From Pseudoalteromonas luteoviolacea (GTDB lineage: Bacteria; Pseudomonadota; Gammaproteobacteria; Enterobacterales; Alteromonadaceae), in contig NZ_CP015411.1 of assembly GCF_001750165.1 (NCBI RefSeq), positions 2,632,001 through 2,696,000 on the forward strand: a DNA stretch of 64,000 nt. The letters are read 5' to 3'. This document shows, piece after piece, positions 15,658 to 24,755 of the stretch (within the stretch, counting starts at the first letter, position 1; every line of letters starts with the position of its first letter). A program made the position numbers and the translations under genes. The notes beneath the pieces were generated by a model, which worked only from the letters and a program-made list of their open reading frames with translations, did not search any database and was not told where the DNA came from.

Positions 15658-16141
15658 ATCAGCACGATTAAAGTTGTGGGTAAGATACAATTAAACTCTT
15701 AAACAAAAAAGGGCAAACTTCACCTTTACTTGAACAAAAGTAAATGAGAAGCTAAGTTTCAATCACCCGTTCATTGCACAATATATTAATAAAAGCAAAG
15801 AAAACCCTACATTTGTATCTCAACAAGATTTAGGCACGATAAAACATCGTAATTAGACAACAAACAGCCCTATGGATATCGGGTTTATAGCGCTCAGTAC
15901 TTAATCTATCTTTCATCAATAGACGATTGTATTGATAACAACCGAATCTTTTGGGTGTTTTCATATACCTATTCGTAAGGTTGAAGTGACCAAAAGCCAT
16001 ACAGGTCCATTTTCCGTTAAGCTCAAATAGCGATGAACGCGCTATTGTCAACCACTCATTATTTACTTACTAAATATAAAAAATGGCCGTTTGTTATATT
16101 ATCGAGCATGCATTGCTCAGTAACGATATTTACGCTAGCTG
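15658..16141. other. Intergenic region with no supported gene
   Basis: About 480 bases. A 73-codon minus-strand frame at 15830-16051 starts at TTG without a ribosome binding site and resembles nothing known; I do not call it. No strong hairpin or repeat was found. Confidence 0.4.
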
Positions 16142-16444
16142 TTAAATATCGTAGCCTCTTATAATTGTAAAACTCCCAACAGAAGGCGAGAAATACTGAG
16201 CTTTGATAGCTTGATATTCTGGATCATCAAAAAATGCACTCATGACACTTTCATTTGGAAACCGTATAGTAAATACCCGATTAATATTGTCCTCGACTTC
16301 GCTCTTAAGAACCTCTGAAACACGAAAATCATACCCAAACTCTCCGCCCATAGCGGATAAAATAGGCTTCATTGCTGCACGGTACTCGCTGTAAACATCA
16401 TCGTTAATGACCTCTAAGCCAACTAGCATTTCATATTTTGACAT
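16142..16444 (-). CDS. DUF1330-family protein
   Basis: A 100-residue single-domain protein of the dimeric ferredoxin-like (DUF1330) type: MLVGLEVINDDVYSEYRAAMKPIL gives the first strand and helix, and NRVFTIRFPNESVMSAFFDDPEYQAIKAQY the conserved second half with its DDPEYQ segment. AAAAAGGAGTACGTT precedes the ATG, a strong ribosome binding site. Family members are small cytoplasmic dimers of unknown catalytic role. It stands alone, divergent from the cytosine deaminase gene. Confidence 0.8.
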   Translation of the reverse strand: MSKYEMLVGLEVINDDVYSEYRAAMKPILSAMGGEFGYDFRVSEVLKSEVEDNINRVFTIRFPNESVMSAFFDDPEYQAIKAQYFSPSVGSFTIIRGYDI

Positions 16445-16586
16445 AACGTACTCCTTTTTATTAGTGAGGCCATATTGAAATAGATTCCTTATAAGTACAA
16501 ACCTAATCGTTCCGTTATTTATTGCAAAGTATGGATTTGAGATTTAAAACAATTAATTCTTCTCCAAGCTTCACAATTGCTCCTTA

Positions 16587-17210
16587 ATGTTCTTTTATAT
16601 AAGAGACAGTTGTACTTTTTTGGATAAAAATATGATATCTCCACTGTTCAATCGTGATACTGAAGTCAATGACACAACGCTTAATGTCATCGCTCATATG
16701 CCCACGCTCAGTTTACCCGCACTTCTTAGCGACGAGTTTAATCAAAAACTAACTGACAAAGACTACATGAGAGTCGCAGCTCTTTTAGCTAAGAAAAGCT
16801 ATGACGAAGGCGGTTGTCCAATTGGAGCTGTGATTGTCAATGACAAAACAAAGAAAATCGTTGGCAAAGGCCACAATACACTTGTTCAAGAGTCCCACCC
16901 ATACAACCACGGTGAAACATCTGCCATTCGAGATGCTGGTAGAGCCGACTTTTCTCACACGACTTTATATACCAGCCTCAGTCCATGTGATGTCTGCGCA
17001 ACCTTACTGTATATGCGCGGATTTCATAGAGTGGTGGTAGGTGATATAACCAATGCGAGTGGCAATGAAACCTTATTGAAAGAAAAGGGTCTGGTAGTCG
17101 ATATACTTGAGGACGAAATGGGCGTAAATCAATATGCTCAATTTAGAAAGGAGAAACCAGACCAAGATTTAGAAGACTGGCAGGGTGTTGCTGCCCTGTC
17201 AAAACCTTGA
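16587..17210 (+). CDS. Cytosine/nucleoside deaminase, yeast FCY1-like
   Basis: A zinc-dependent deaminase of the CMP/dCMP superfamily. The zinc and proton-shuttle motif HGE (NHGETSAIRDAG) and the second motif SPCDVC in TTLYTSLSPCDVC are intact. The wording around them, including VVGDITNASGNETLLKEKGLVVDILED, follows yeast cytosine deaminase much more closely than bacterial CodA, which is an unrelated fold. It should convert cytosine to uracil in pyrimidine salvage. The core starts near residue 55, so the 207-residue frame has a long N-terminus; ATGs at 16632 and 16698 are alternatives and none has a good ribosome binding site. A terminator follows at 17288. Confidence 0.82.
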   Translation: MFFYIRDSCTFLDKNMISPLFNRDTEVNDTTLNVIAHMPTLSLPALLSDEFNQKLTDKDYMRVAALLAKKSYDEGGCPIGAVIVNDKTKKIVGKGHNTLVQESHPYNHGETSAIRDAGRADFSHTTLYTSLSPCDVCATLLYMRGFHRVVVGDITNASGNETLLKEKGLVVDILEDEMGVNQYAQFRKEKPDQDLEDWQGVAALSKP

Positions 17211-17287
17211 ACGCGATCTAAAAAATAAGCCTCACTATGCATTTATGGCCAAATAGCGGGCGATTAATGCACAGAGTAAGCTCTAAA

Positions 17288-17331
17288 AGCTCACACAAAT
17301 TGACGATAAATTTGAGGTGAGCTAATTTTTT
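17288..17331 (+). terminator. Terminator after deaminase gene
   Basis: AGCTCAC (17288-17294) pairs with GTGAGCT (17317-17323) and the stem continues inward as CAAATT / AATTTG; the sequence AATTTTTT follows. It lies 78 bases after the deaminase stop codon. Confidence 0.7.
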
Positions 17332-17582
17332 GACTGCAGCTATCCATCATAAACTATGATTTCACCCCCTAAAAAACATATAAAACAAAAACATAGATAG
17401 TTAACACTGGTCATCACTTTCGGCTTTAAAGCCAGTGAAAAAATAAAGTTGATGGGATTAGATGCTTAAATGTAAAAATTACAATAATATAAGCTTAATA
17501 AGTTTATATTATATAATCTTACTAGCTGTGCATCAGCTGATTTATAAGAATAAGTTGAACCCATTTTTTAACGAGTATACCC

Positions 17583-20500
17583 GTGACCGATATTACTAAA
17601 ACTGTGACAATTTCAGCGCTGACTTCGGCCAATAAGCGCTCAAGTGCCACAAGCTCACTGCAACATAATGATCACCTTGGGCCATTTATTTTGCTCAGAC
17701 TTCTTGGCAAAGGCGCAATGGGAAGTGCATACCAAGCATGGGATACAGAGACCAACAACTATGTTGTCATCAAAACCATCGGTCAAATGGAGTCTACTTA
17801 TTTATATAATTTGAAAAGAGAATTTCGTGAAATAAGTTATGTATATCACGAAAATATAGTAAATATTCATGAACTTAGAGTCGACAAAGACCTTAATGGT
17901 AACATGGTCCAGTTTATTGTTATGGAGTATGTTGATGGCGTTGACCTACTAACTTATGTGAGACAAGGGTTAAAAAGAGGACAACCTCTCACCAAAGAAG
18001 GCCTTACTAAACTACAAACGGTATTACCGCAACTTATTGAAGCGACGTCAGTATTACATCGCAACTCGTTGCTTCACTGCGATTTAAAGCCCAGTAATAT
18101 CTTAGTTGACCATTTAAACCAAGTTAAAGTACTTGATTTTGGTATTGCCCTCTCTTTAACTCGCAGCCAAACAGACATTGCAAAACAGACCAGCGGCACT
18201 TTGGGTTACATGGCCCCAGAGCATCATCAATCACAGTTGGTTTCAAAAGCCAGTGACTACTTTTCCTTAGGCGTCATTATATTTGAATTGTTAACTGGCA
18301 AAGTCCCCATTCGAAACGCAGAATATTGTATCGATGAGCAAGATACGTTACCCAGTCGTATTTGTGATATCGATATTCAATATGACAATTTGTGCCGCAG
18401 CCTATTATGCACCGACCCCGCTCAACGAGCTACAGAGCAGGATTTAAAGCAATGGTTAAACGATAATTTTTCGGCCATACCACAGTTACAAAAGTGGCAG
18501 CGACTGCTAACACAAAATAAAAATGAATTCGTCGGACATGACGACCTACTAGCTAAACTCTTCAAAGCTTACAAAACCAGGTTAAACCATCAACCAGTAT
18601 GCTTTGCCTTACACGGCGAAGCAGGCATCGGTAAAACAACAATTGTTAATGAGTTCATACACCAGCTTTATGATGAACCCAATGTCATGGTCTTTCAAGG
18701 GCGCTGTTTCGCTGCAGATCAGCTTCCCTTTAACGCATTGGATATGATAGTAGATCAGCTATTTCAATATATTCGTGAAATGAGCGAACAACAGCAGACA
18801 TCAATATTTACCTCGTCATTGGGTCTTGCTGCTCAGCTATTTCCAATTTTAAAGCCGCTTGTCAAAAAAACTGATTCATATGAGCAGCATGCTCATATGA
18901 AAGTCAAAAACCCAACAGAGCTTCGAATTGCCGCGTTTAATGAATTAAAGACACTGCTGAACAATTTGAGTCAAAAAGTCAAAATTGTCTTATTTATTGA
19001 TGATATTCACTGGGGAGATGTTGATAGTGCTGAGTTACTGGCTGAGCTGCTCTCGCCACCTAACCCTGTCAATATTTTTTGTATCGTGAGTTATAGAAAA
19101 GCGTCTTTAGATAGCCCTTTTTTATCTACCTGGAAGCAATATGTAGGTAACCTCAAACATCTCACATACATTGATGAGCCAGTATCAAAACTCTCCGAAA
19201 CAGAAACTGAACAATTGGTATCAAGCTATTTTCCAGATACAACACCTTCTGAAACCATAAAAGCCATTACTGAAAGTGCTCAATGCCACCCCTTCTTCGC
19301 AACCGAAATTGCCCGTTTTTATAGCGAAAATACCTATTCAGGCAAAATCCCAACGAAAACAGTAATCGGAATGCGGCTTGATCAACTGTCAAAAGATGCA
19401 AAAAGCCTAATGGAGGTCATATGCGCAGCAAGCAGACCTCTATCAAAAAAGTTAGTGCTAGCCGTGGTGGATGCCAATTCAGATGCTCAAAAGCTACTCT
19501 CATCACTTCAATCAGCAAGACTTGTAAGGTCATACGGTGCGCGTCCAGGCATGATAATTGAGCCCTATCACGATCGTATTAGAACTGCGGTATTAGATTT
19601 GATGAACACCTCTGAAACCAAACAGCTCAATTTGCGCTGGGCCGAAGTACTGGAACAACAATTTCCAGAACCGGATCTGTTGGCTTATCATTATCACCTT
19701 GGTGACAAACTTGCCAAAGCTGCCGACTACGCCATCGATGCCGCTCGGCGGGCTGAGAAGTCGATGGCATTCGATCAAGCCGCTATTCACTATGAGAAAG
19801 CGCTTGATTGGGGCTCATTTGAAAAGGATAAAGTACGTGAGTTGATAGGCGCACAAGCCAATGCCTATTTTAATGCCGGTCGATGCCAAAAAGCAGCCCC
19901 GCTATTTTTAGAGTCGGCAACACTCATTGACCAACAAAACACACCTGAAAAAAGCGTGGCAGAGCGCCATAAACTTTTCACGCGCCATATCGAAGCGTTA
20001 TTAGTGAGTGGTAATGTCGAACAAGGCATTTTTGCACTTCGACAAGCGCTAAAACAGCTCAATGTTAACTATAAAGGCACAAATTTAGCAGCCGGCCTAA
20101 GTTTCGTAAAAAACCTCGTCTTATTATTGATTAAAGGGAGCAAACTGCAGCGTCAACCTACTTCCTCACAGCTGTCATTAGCAGGCCAAAAAGCGGATTT
20201 ATGCTGGGCTGGATGTAAAGGGTTGTTGTATGTCCAACCACTCCAAGGCGCTGACTTAATGTTACGAAGCCTGCATTATGCACTTAAATCTGGTGATCCA
20301 ATTCAGGTTGGACGCAGTTTAGCTGCGATGGGAGCTGGGATGTTTTCTCAGATAAAGCCTCTTGAAAAAGTAGGTCAAAGATACTTAGTACAAGCTAAGT
20401 CACTTGCAGAAAAACATGATGATAATTACTTGAAGGGTGTGACTATGGTTTGGCAAGCTTTTTCTGAATCATATAGTGGTAACTTCAAGCATGTTAAAAA

Positions 20501-21311
20501 ACAGACCGACGAAGCTATCTCGTTTTTTGTCGAGCACACAGTCGGAACCCCATGGGAAAGACAAATAGCACAAGCTATGTCTGCTTATTTCAGCCAATGG
20601 CTTGGATTACTTCCTGAGACCATCAATAGTTCTTACACACAACTTCGCGAAGCAAGGCGAGGAGGCGATTTATACTCACAAGTATTGTTCTTGCAAAGCA
20701 TTTGCTTTTGTCAGCTTGCTCAAGGGAAAGTAGATGAAATATATCATAATGTTGCTTGGATAGAAGATAATTGGCTCAAGCATTTTACAATTCAACATTT
20801 CTATAATGGGATTTATTTGTCGACCGCACATTACTTAGACGGTGACTACTCTAAGGCACTCAACGAAATAGAAAAATTAATACCTGAAGCAAAGCGCCAT
20901 GGTGCTCACCGAGCGCCAATATCTAGAATCGATTTGACGATTGCTGAAGCGCGACTGAGAGTAACCTTGTGGGATGACATACCGAAGCATTCAACTATTC
21001 GACAAGCACCAGCGATCGCCAAATCACTAGAGAAAGAAGTTAGAACTGACTGCCAAGGACATGCCAAATTAATTTATGCAGCCATGGCATTCAAAGAAGA
21101 CAGTCTAACTAATGCAATCAAATATATCGAAGAGGCCATCGAGATATTTGAAAAAAATAATATTGGGCTTTATCTAGCCCATACAAAACGTCGCAAAGGC
21201 TTACTGACGTCCGATGATAAGTTAGTTCAAGAAGCGGACGAGCTACTTTTGGCACAAGGCGTCGTTTCAATTGAGAGAACCTGCGAACTATTTACTCCAG
21301 GCTTCTCATAA
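17583..21311 (+). CDS. Ser/Thr protein kinase fused to AAA ATPase and TPR region
   Basis: A 1242-residue multidomain signalling protein. Kinase domain at about 33-295: glycine loop GKGAMGSAY, K64, catalytic HCDLKPSN (D167), DFG (D185) and GTLGYMAPE. From ~315 an AAA/STAND-type ATPase begins with FVGHDDLL, Walker A GEAGIGKT (345-352) and Walker B LFIDDIHWGD. The remainder from ~680 is helical with TPR-like repeats. Relatives often end in GAF and histidine kinase domains; here these are absent and the protein stops after the repeats. The start is GTG with a weak ribosome binding site. It is convergent, with a 5-base gap, to the 345-residue unknown protein, a possible functional partner. Confidence 0.9.
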   Translation: MTDITKTVTISALTSANKRSSATSSLQHNDHLGPFILLRLLGKGAMGSAYQAWDTETNNYVVIKTIGQMESTYLYNLKREFREISYVYHENIVNIHELRVDKDLNGNMVQFIVMEYVDGVDLLTYVRQGLKRGQPLTKEGLTKLQTVLPQLIEATSVLHRNSLLHCDLKPSNILVDHLNQVKVLDFGIALSLTRSQTDIAKQTSGTLGYMAPEHHQSQLVSKASDYFSLGVIIFELLTGKVPIRNAEYCIDEQDTLPSRICDIDIQYDNLCRSLLCTDPAQRATEQDLKQWLNDNFSAIPQLQKWQRLLTQNKNEFVGHDDLLAKLFKAYKTRLNHQPVCFALHGEAGIGKTTIVNEFIHQLYDEPNVMVFQGRCFAADQLPFNALDMIVDQLFQYIREMSEQQQTSIFTSSLGLAAQLFPILKPLVKKTDSYEQHAHMKVKNPTELRIAAFNELKTLLNNLSQKVKIVLFIDDIHWGDVDSAELLAELLSPPNPVNIFCIVSYRKASLDSPFLSTWKQYVGNLKHLTYIDEPVSKLSETETEQLVSSYFPDTTPSETIKAITESAQCHPFFATEIARFYSENTYSGKIPTKTVIGMRLDQLSKDAKSLMEVICAASRPLSKKLVLAVVDANSDAQKLLSSLQSARLVRSYGARPGMIIEPYHDRIRTAVLDLMNTSETKQLNLRWAEVLEQQFPEPDLLAYHYHLGDKLAKAADYAIDAARRAEKSMAFDQAAIHYEKALDWGSFEKDKVRELIGAQANAYFNAGRCQKAAPLFLESATLIDQQNTPEKSVAERHKLFTRHIEALLVSGNVEQGIFALRQALKQLNVNYKGTNLAAGLSFVKNLVLLLIKGSKLQRQPTSSQLSLAGQKADLCWAGCKGLLYVQPLQGADLMLRSLHYALKSGDPIQVGRSLAAMGAGMFSQIKPLEKVGQRYLVQAKSLAEKHDDNYLKGVTMVWQAFSESYSGNFKHVKKQTDEAISFFVEHTVGTPWERQIAQAMSAYFSQWLGLLPETINSSYTQLREARRGGDLYSQVLFLQSICFCQLAQGKVDEIYHNVAWIEDNWLKHFTIQHFYNGIYLSTAHYLDGDYSKALNEIEKLIPEAKRHGAHRAPISRIDLTIAEARLRVTLWDDIPKHSTIRQAPAIAKSLEKEVRTDCQGHAKLIYAAMAFKEDSLTNAIKYIEEAIEIFEKNNIGLYLAHTKRRKGLLTSDDKLVQEADELLLAQGVVSIERTCELFTPGFS

Positions 21312-21316
21312 GCAAG

Positions 21317-22354
21317 TTAAAATGAGGCTGCTCGGGAGTGAAATCCAAGGTAGCCTTTCACTTCTATTTGGCTATCGGCATCTGACAAAACAGCTTTACA
21401 ATAACTTGTTCGCTCCACTCTAATTGGCCACCGCTTACCTTCTGGCACCACTTCCATAACCCCAGACCAATCCAGCATTTGTGAAAATCGCTCTATATCG
21501 CCTTGGGTAATGTCACAGAGTTTAGTTAGTAGCTGTTCGCTTTCAGCTCGTACATTTGCGTAGTCACACAAAGGTAACTCAATGGAGATGTAACTTGAAA
21601 AGCTTTCCCCAAAATGCAGTTGAATCGCCAATTTATGAATATCGTCGCTTAACAAAGCCAATATATCTTCAACTTGTTGCATTGCACCTGGCCACTCAAT
21701 ATGCTCTAGCCACGACAAAATCGCATGTCGATTAATAATATAGGTAAGCTTAATTTGCGCCAAACCACGCGTTTGTAACGAGCTTATGTGGCAAAGTTTT
21801 ACTATACCATCAAACACATTTACATCGTTTAAAATACGTTCTAAATCAAAATGATTTATTTGTGCTCCAGTGGTTACGCTTACTGACTCTGCCATCACAC
21901 GCAATTTATCTGATCGTGAAAGTCGCCGCGTTTCATCACCACATAACTCTGGGTCAAGACAAGTTAAGATCATTGGAGGTGGGATCTGGTTCTCACATTG
22001 AGTTGCCATGCTTTCAGGCAAATCCCACTCAAACCAAAATGCTGGGCAATCTGCTAATGCAGAAAGCCCATCTGACCACATATGGAGTATTTCACTGGAT
22101 TTCGAAAAATGCAGGGGCGACTGTTCAACTAGCTGGGGCGTGTGTAACCACTCTAAGTTGTCCCGCCTAATATTAAGAAGTAAATCTACATCCTTTTTTT
22201 GAGACGACAAACGGCACTCAAGAAAGCCATAGGACCAACGTGTAGGTAAGGTATTTAATACCTCCTCCACCCTATCCCATGCCGCTTGCGTTATGAGATC
22301 CCCGTTATAATGGGCTCGAATGAGTGAAATAACTTCACATGTGTCGTGAACCAT
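21317..22354 (-). CDS. Unknown 345-residue protein paired with LigA/IPT-like protein
   Basis: No catalytic motif is recognisable. The sequence alternates conserved hydrophobic strands and acidic segments: RWSYGFLECRL, FWFEWDLPES, IKLTYIINRHAILSWLEHIEWPG and LAIQLHFGESFSSYISIELP. The ILSWLEHIEWPG...LHFGE...IELP pattern recalls a family of uncharacterised proteins that I remember near RiPP-like precursor genes in cyanobacteria, but I cannot verify this. It is 16 bases downstream of the small LigA-like/IPT-like gene and almost touches the 3' end of the kinase gene. Probably soluble and cytoplasmic. Confidence 0.75.
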   Translation of the reverse strand: MVHDTCEVISLIRAHYNGDLITQAAWDRVEEVLNTLPTRWSYGFLECRLSSQKKDVDLLLNIRRDNLEWLHTPQLVEQSPLHFSKSSEILHMWSDGLSALADCPAFWFEWDLPESMATQCENQIPPPMILTCLDPELCGDETRRLSRSDKLRVMAESVSVTTGAQINHFDLERILNDVNVFDGIVKLCHISSLQTRGLAQIKLTYIINRHAILSWLEHIEWPGAMQQVEDILALLSDDIHKLAIQLHFGESFSSYISIELPLCDYANVRAESEQLLTKLCDITQGDIERFSQMLDWSGVMEVVPEGKRWPIRVERTSYCKAVLSDADSQIEVKGYLGFHSRAASF

Positions 22355-22370
22355 TTTTATACCTAACGTT

Positions 22371-22874
22371 TTAAACTACTTCAACATTCTCAATGGTGCC
22401 AACGTGTTTATCAAACTCGTTAAACAGTTTTACATCGTACAAACCGGTTGCGTCTAAGTTGACTTTACCCGTAATGAGCTTATCACTTTCAACTTTCACA
22501 TCTGTCGCTTTCACTGCAACACTTGCACCTTTCACAAATGTGATGTGTGCCTTAGAAGGTAGGCTTTCTCCAACAATTTCAAAAGTGGCGCCACCTGTCG
22601 TTAACTGTGAAGGGTTAATCGCTAGATTAAATGGCTTGATATCTGTCCAACCTGTCACTATCGTACCTGCATTACTGTTACTTTTGTATTGAGCAATTAG
22701 TTCTTTCACATTGTCGTCCACAAGCTCAGAGATTTTATCTAAATCTTTTGACTGTAAAACAGCAACCTCAGCATCAGTTAGTTTGTATCTTTCAATTACC
22801 TCGCCAGGATTTGCGGAGAACTCAGTCGCTACTTGTGTGTCTGTTAAGTAATCTGAGATAAATTTAGAAATCAT
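22371..22874 (-). CDS. Small protein with LigA-like helical domain and IPT-like domain
   Basis: The 167-residue protein has two parts. Residues 1-62 (FISDYLTDTQVATEF, NPGEVIERYKLTDAEVAVLQ, LDKISELV) are a helical domain like the LigA subunit fold, which also appears as the recognition domain of some RiPP precursors such as the split borosin SonA. Residues ~75-167 form a beta sandwich resembling an IPT/TIG domain (TFEIVGESLPSKAHITFVKG, ITGKVNLDATGLYDVKLFN). There is no signal peptide. AAGGAAACACAAA precedes the ATG. No methyltransferase, cyclase or protease gene is present here, so a RiPP role is speculative; a binding partner of the kinase is equally possible. Confidence 0.75.
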   Translation of the reverse strand: MISKFISDYLTDTQVATEFSANPGEVIERYKLTDAEVAVLQSKDLDKISELVDDNVKELIAQYKSNSNAGTIVTGWTDIKPFNLAINPSQLTTGGATFEIVGESLPSKAHITFVKGASVAVKATDVKVESDKLITGKVNLDATGLYDVKLFNEFDKHVGTIENVEVV

Positions 22875-23000
22875 TTTGTGTTTCCTTCATGTTTATATTA
22901 TTAATAATGACAATTAAGCAATTATATCTTTATTCAAAAAAAAGTACCCACCCACTTCAAAACATGGATAAGTAATATTTATATGATCATACTTTACTTA

Positions 23001-24593
23001 TTAATTGTCGCAAAAATTCGATTGCGAACCTGTTTTAAATTTAAATATTGGATAGCTTCCTGGGTTCGAGTTGGTTATCACAATGTCTTGGTATAGCGGT
23101 GTTGTGTATTTAACCTCAACATGATCTCCCTTTTTAACTGCGGGGGAAATAGTGATCCAATTTGTGCCTACCGTCGTTAGCCATGTGTGTCTATTTTTGG
23201 GTTCTGATAGGGATACTTTTGTTGTAGGTGTTATAGGCTTGTCGTTAACCCGCACCGAAATAATTTTCTCTATTAGTTGATGTTGAAGCGTAAAAATACT
23301 CCAATCATCGTTAACACTAAAAGATTGCGTACAGACATTTTTCGTAAAGTCTGGCGCTATATGAAAATTCCCTATGGCTACATCTTCCAAAATATTGTGC
23401 ATACCCTTACTTAATTTTGACGTGTAGCTGGGCTTTTTATCTAACCAACCTTTGTCTAATCCTTTAAACATATATAAGTTACTATGCAGTTTCATGTCAC
23501 CCTGATTTAAGCGTGAAGGCACAAACCAATTCACACCAGCCAAATCAAGATGTCCATCAGTATTTAAATCAGCTAAGGTCACGCCAGATGGAATAAAATT
23601 AGTGTCGCTCACCCAAACAGGTTTCGTTGATTTTTCTGGCTGGAATATCGCAAATCCTGCATCTTTACAAGGTGTGATATGTGAATCAACTGCATAATCA
23701 CATCCAATAGACGCAGCGATGCTCAGTGTTTCAAAACCATTAAATAAACCAGCATCAACATCCCTGATATATTTACCTTCGTAGTTAGTCTGCCAATCTG
23801 GAGATTGTTTGAATGGCACTTTATTATCATCAGGCTGACTTCCATAAAATACAGACACATTGTCACCAGCAAATACTAAATCAATCCAACCATCTTGGTT
23901 AATATCTCTGGCGATAATATCATTGGCATTTAAAACTTCGGCTGATGTCCAAACAGGTTTGGTATTCAAGGCGCCACTCTCATTTAAATAAATTCTGGAA
24001 TACCCTTGCCCCTTCGGGGCTGGCTGACCTTCAATCGAATAAACTACAGAGCCTGTAATTAAATCTAGGTCGCCATCTGCATCAATATCTGCTAGCGTGA
24101 TCCCATAACCATTATATTGATCACTCGTTTTCCAAGTTGGTGAAATATTACTTTTATTATTTTTTGGCGCTGCAAACGATAAGAAATTATAGGTAACAGA
24201 CGCCCCACCTTCATACTGTTGACCGTAACGCCCCCGACTTATGCTGGACGCCATATCAAGCCTACCATCCAGATCTATATCGCCCAATGCCATGTTAAAA
24301 TTTCGCTCAGATGGGCCAGATAACCAAAGTGGATAACTTGGATTACTTATATCGATAACCATATTGTCTTGAGCAACGAGATCGATTCCATTACTGATAA
24401 CAAGGTATGGCAAGTCATCGTCTCGACCTACGAGCTTGATGTCATTTGAAATATACCCTGATGGAGCATGGCCAAGCATACTTACGGGTTCACTTGGATA
24501 GTCAAATATTATATCATTTGATTGTTGTGTTTTACCTGACAATGGTACTAGCGAGACAACCGATACAATAATAACTAAACTCATTTTCATCAT
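23001..24593 (-). CDS. Secreted FG-GAP/VCBS repeat protein
   Basis: From ATG 24593 (AAAGGA upstream) the protein is 530 residues with signal peptide MMKMSLVIIVSVVSLVPLSG. It carries at least four FG-GAP-type calcium-binding repeats with the D-x-D-x-D-G-x-x-D core: GDIDLDGRLD, ADIDADGDLD, RDINQDGWID and ADLNTDGHLD. These build a beta propeller of the integrin alpha type. The last ~120 residues are a separate beta domain with IPT-like features. Probably extracellular and involved in adhesion or carbohydrate binding. It is divergent from the TonB receptor gene, 160 bases away, suggesting shared regulation. Confidence 0.85.
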   Translation of the reverse strand: MMKMSLVIIVSVVSLVPLSGKTQQSNDIIFDYPSEPVSMLGHAPSGYISNDIKLVGRDDDLPYLVISNGIDLVAQDNMVIDISNPSYPLWLSGPSERNFNMALGDIDLDGRLDMASSISRGRYGQQYEGGASVTYNFLSFAAPKNNKSNISPTWKTSDQYNGYGITLADIDADGDLDLITGSVVYSIEGQPAPKGQGYSRIYLNESGALNTKPVWTSAEVLNANDIIARDINQDGWIDLVFAGDNVSVFYGSQPDDNKVPFKQSPDWQTNYEGKYIRDVDAGLFNGFETLSIAASIGCDYAVDSHITPCKDAGFAIFQPEKSTKPVWVSDTNFIPSGVTLADLNTDGHLDLAGVNWFVPSRLNQGDMKLHSNLYMFKGLDKGWLDKKPSYTSKLSKGMHNILEDVAIGNFHIAPDFTKNVCTQSFSVNDDWSIFTLQHQLIEKIISVRVNDKPITPTTKVSLSEPKNRHTWLTTVGTNWITISPAVKKGDHVEVKYTTPLYQDIVITNSNPGSYPIFKFKTGSQSNFCDN

Positions 24594-24755
24594 AGAAAAT
24601 TTAATCCTTTTATATGATCCTGTGAATATATTAAGATGAAAATACACCACATGTAATCATGATTTTGTTACATTCAAATTTATGATAATTCAGGAAATAT
24701 AAATTACATGTGCAGAGTGTAAAATTAAATATAAATCATCTCAAGGAGATATTGT

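Noticed and set aside
15830..16051. 73-codon minus-strand frame
   Set aside because: TTG start without ribosome binding site, no known family, AT-rich region in which such frames arise by chance.
22371..22874. Borosin-type RiPP precursor
   Set aside because: The N-terminal domain resembles the SonA recognition domain, but the C-terminal ~90 residues form a folded IPT-like domain and no alpha-N-methyltransferase gene is present.
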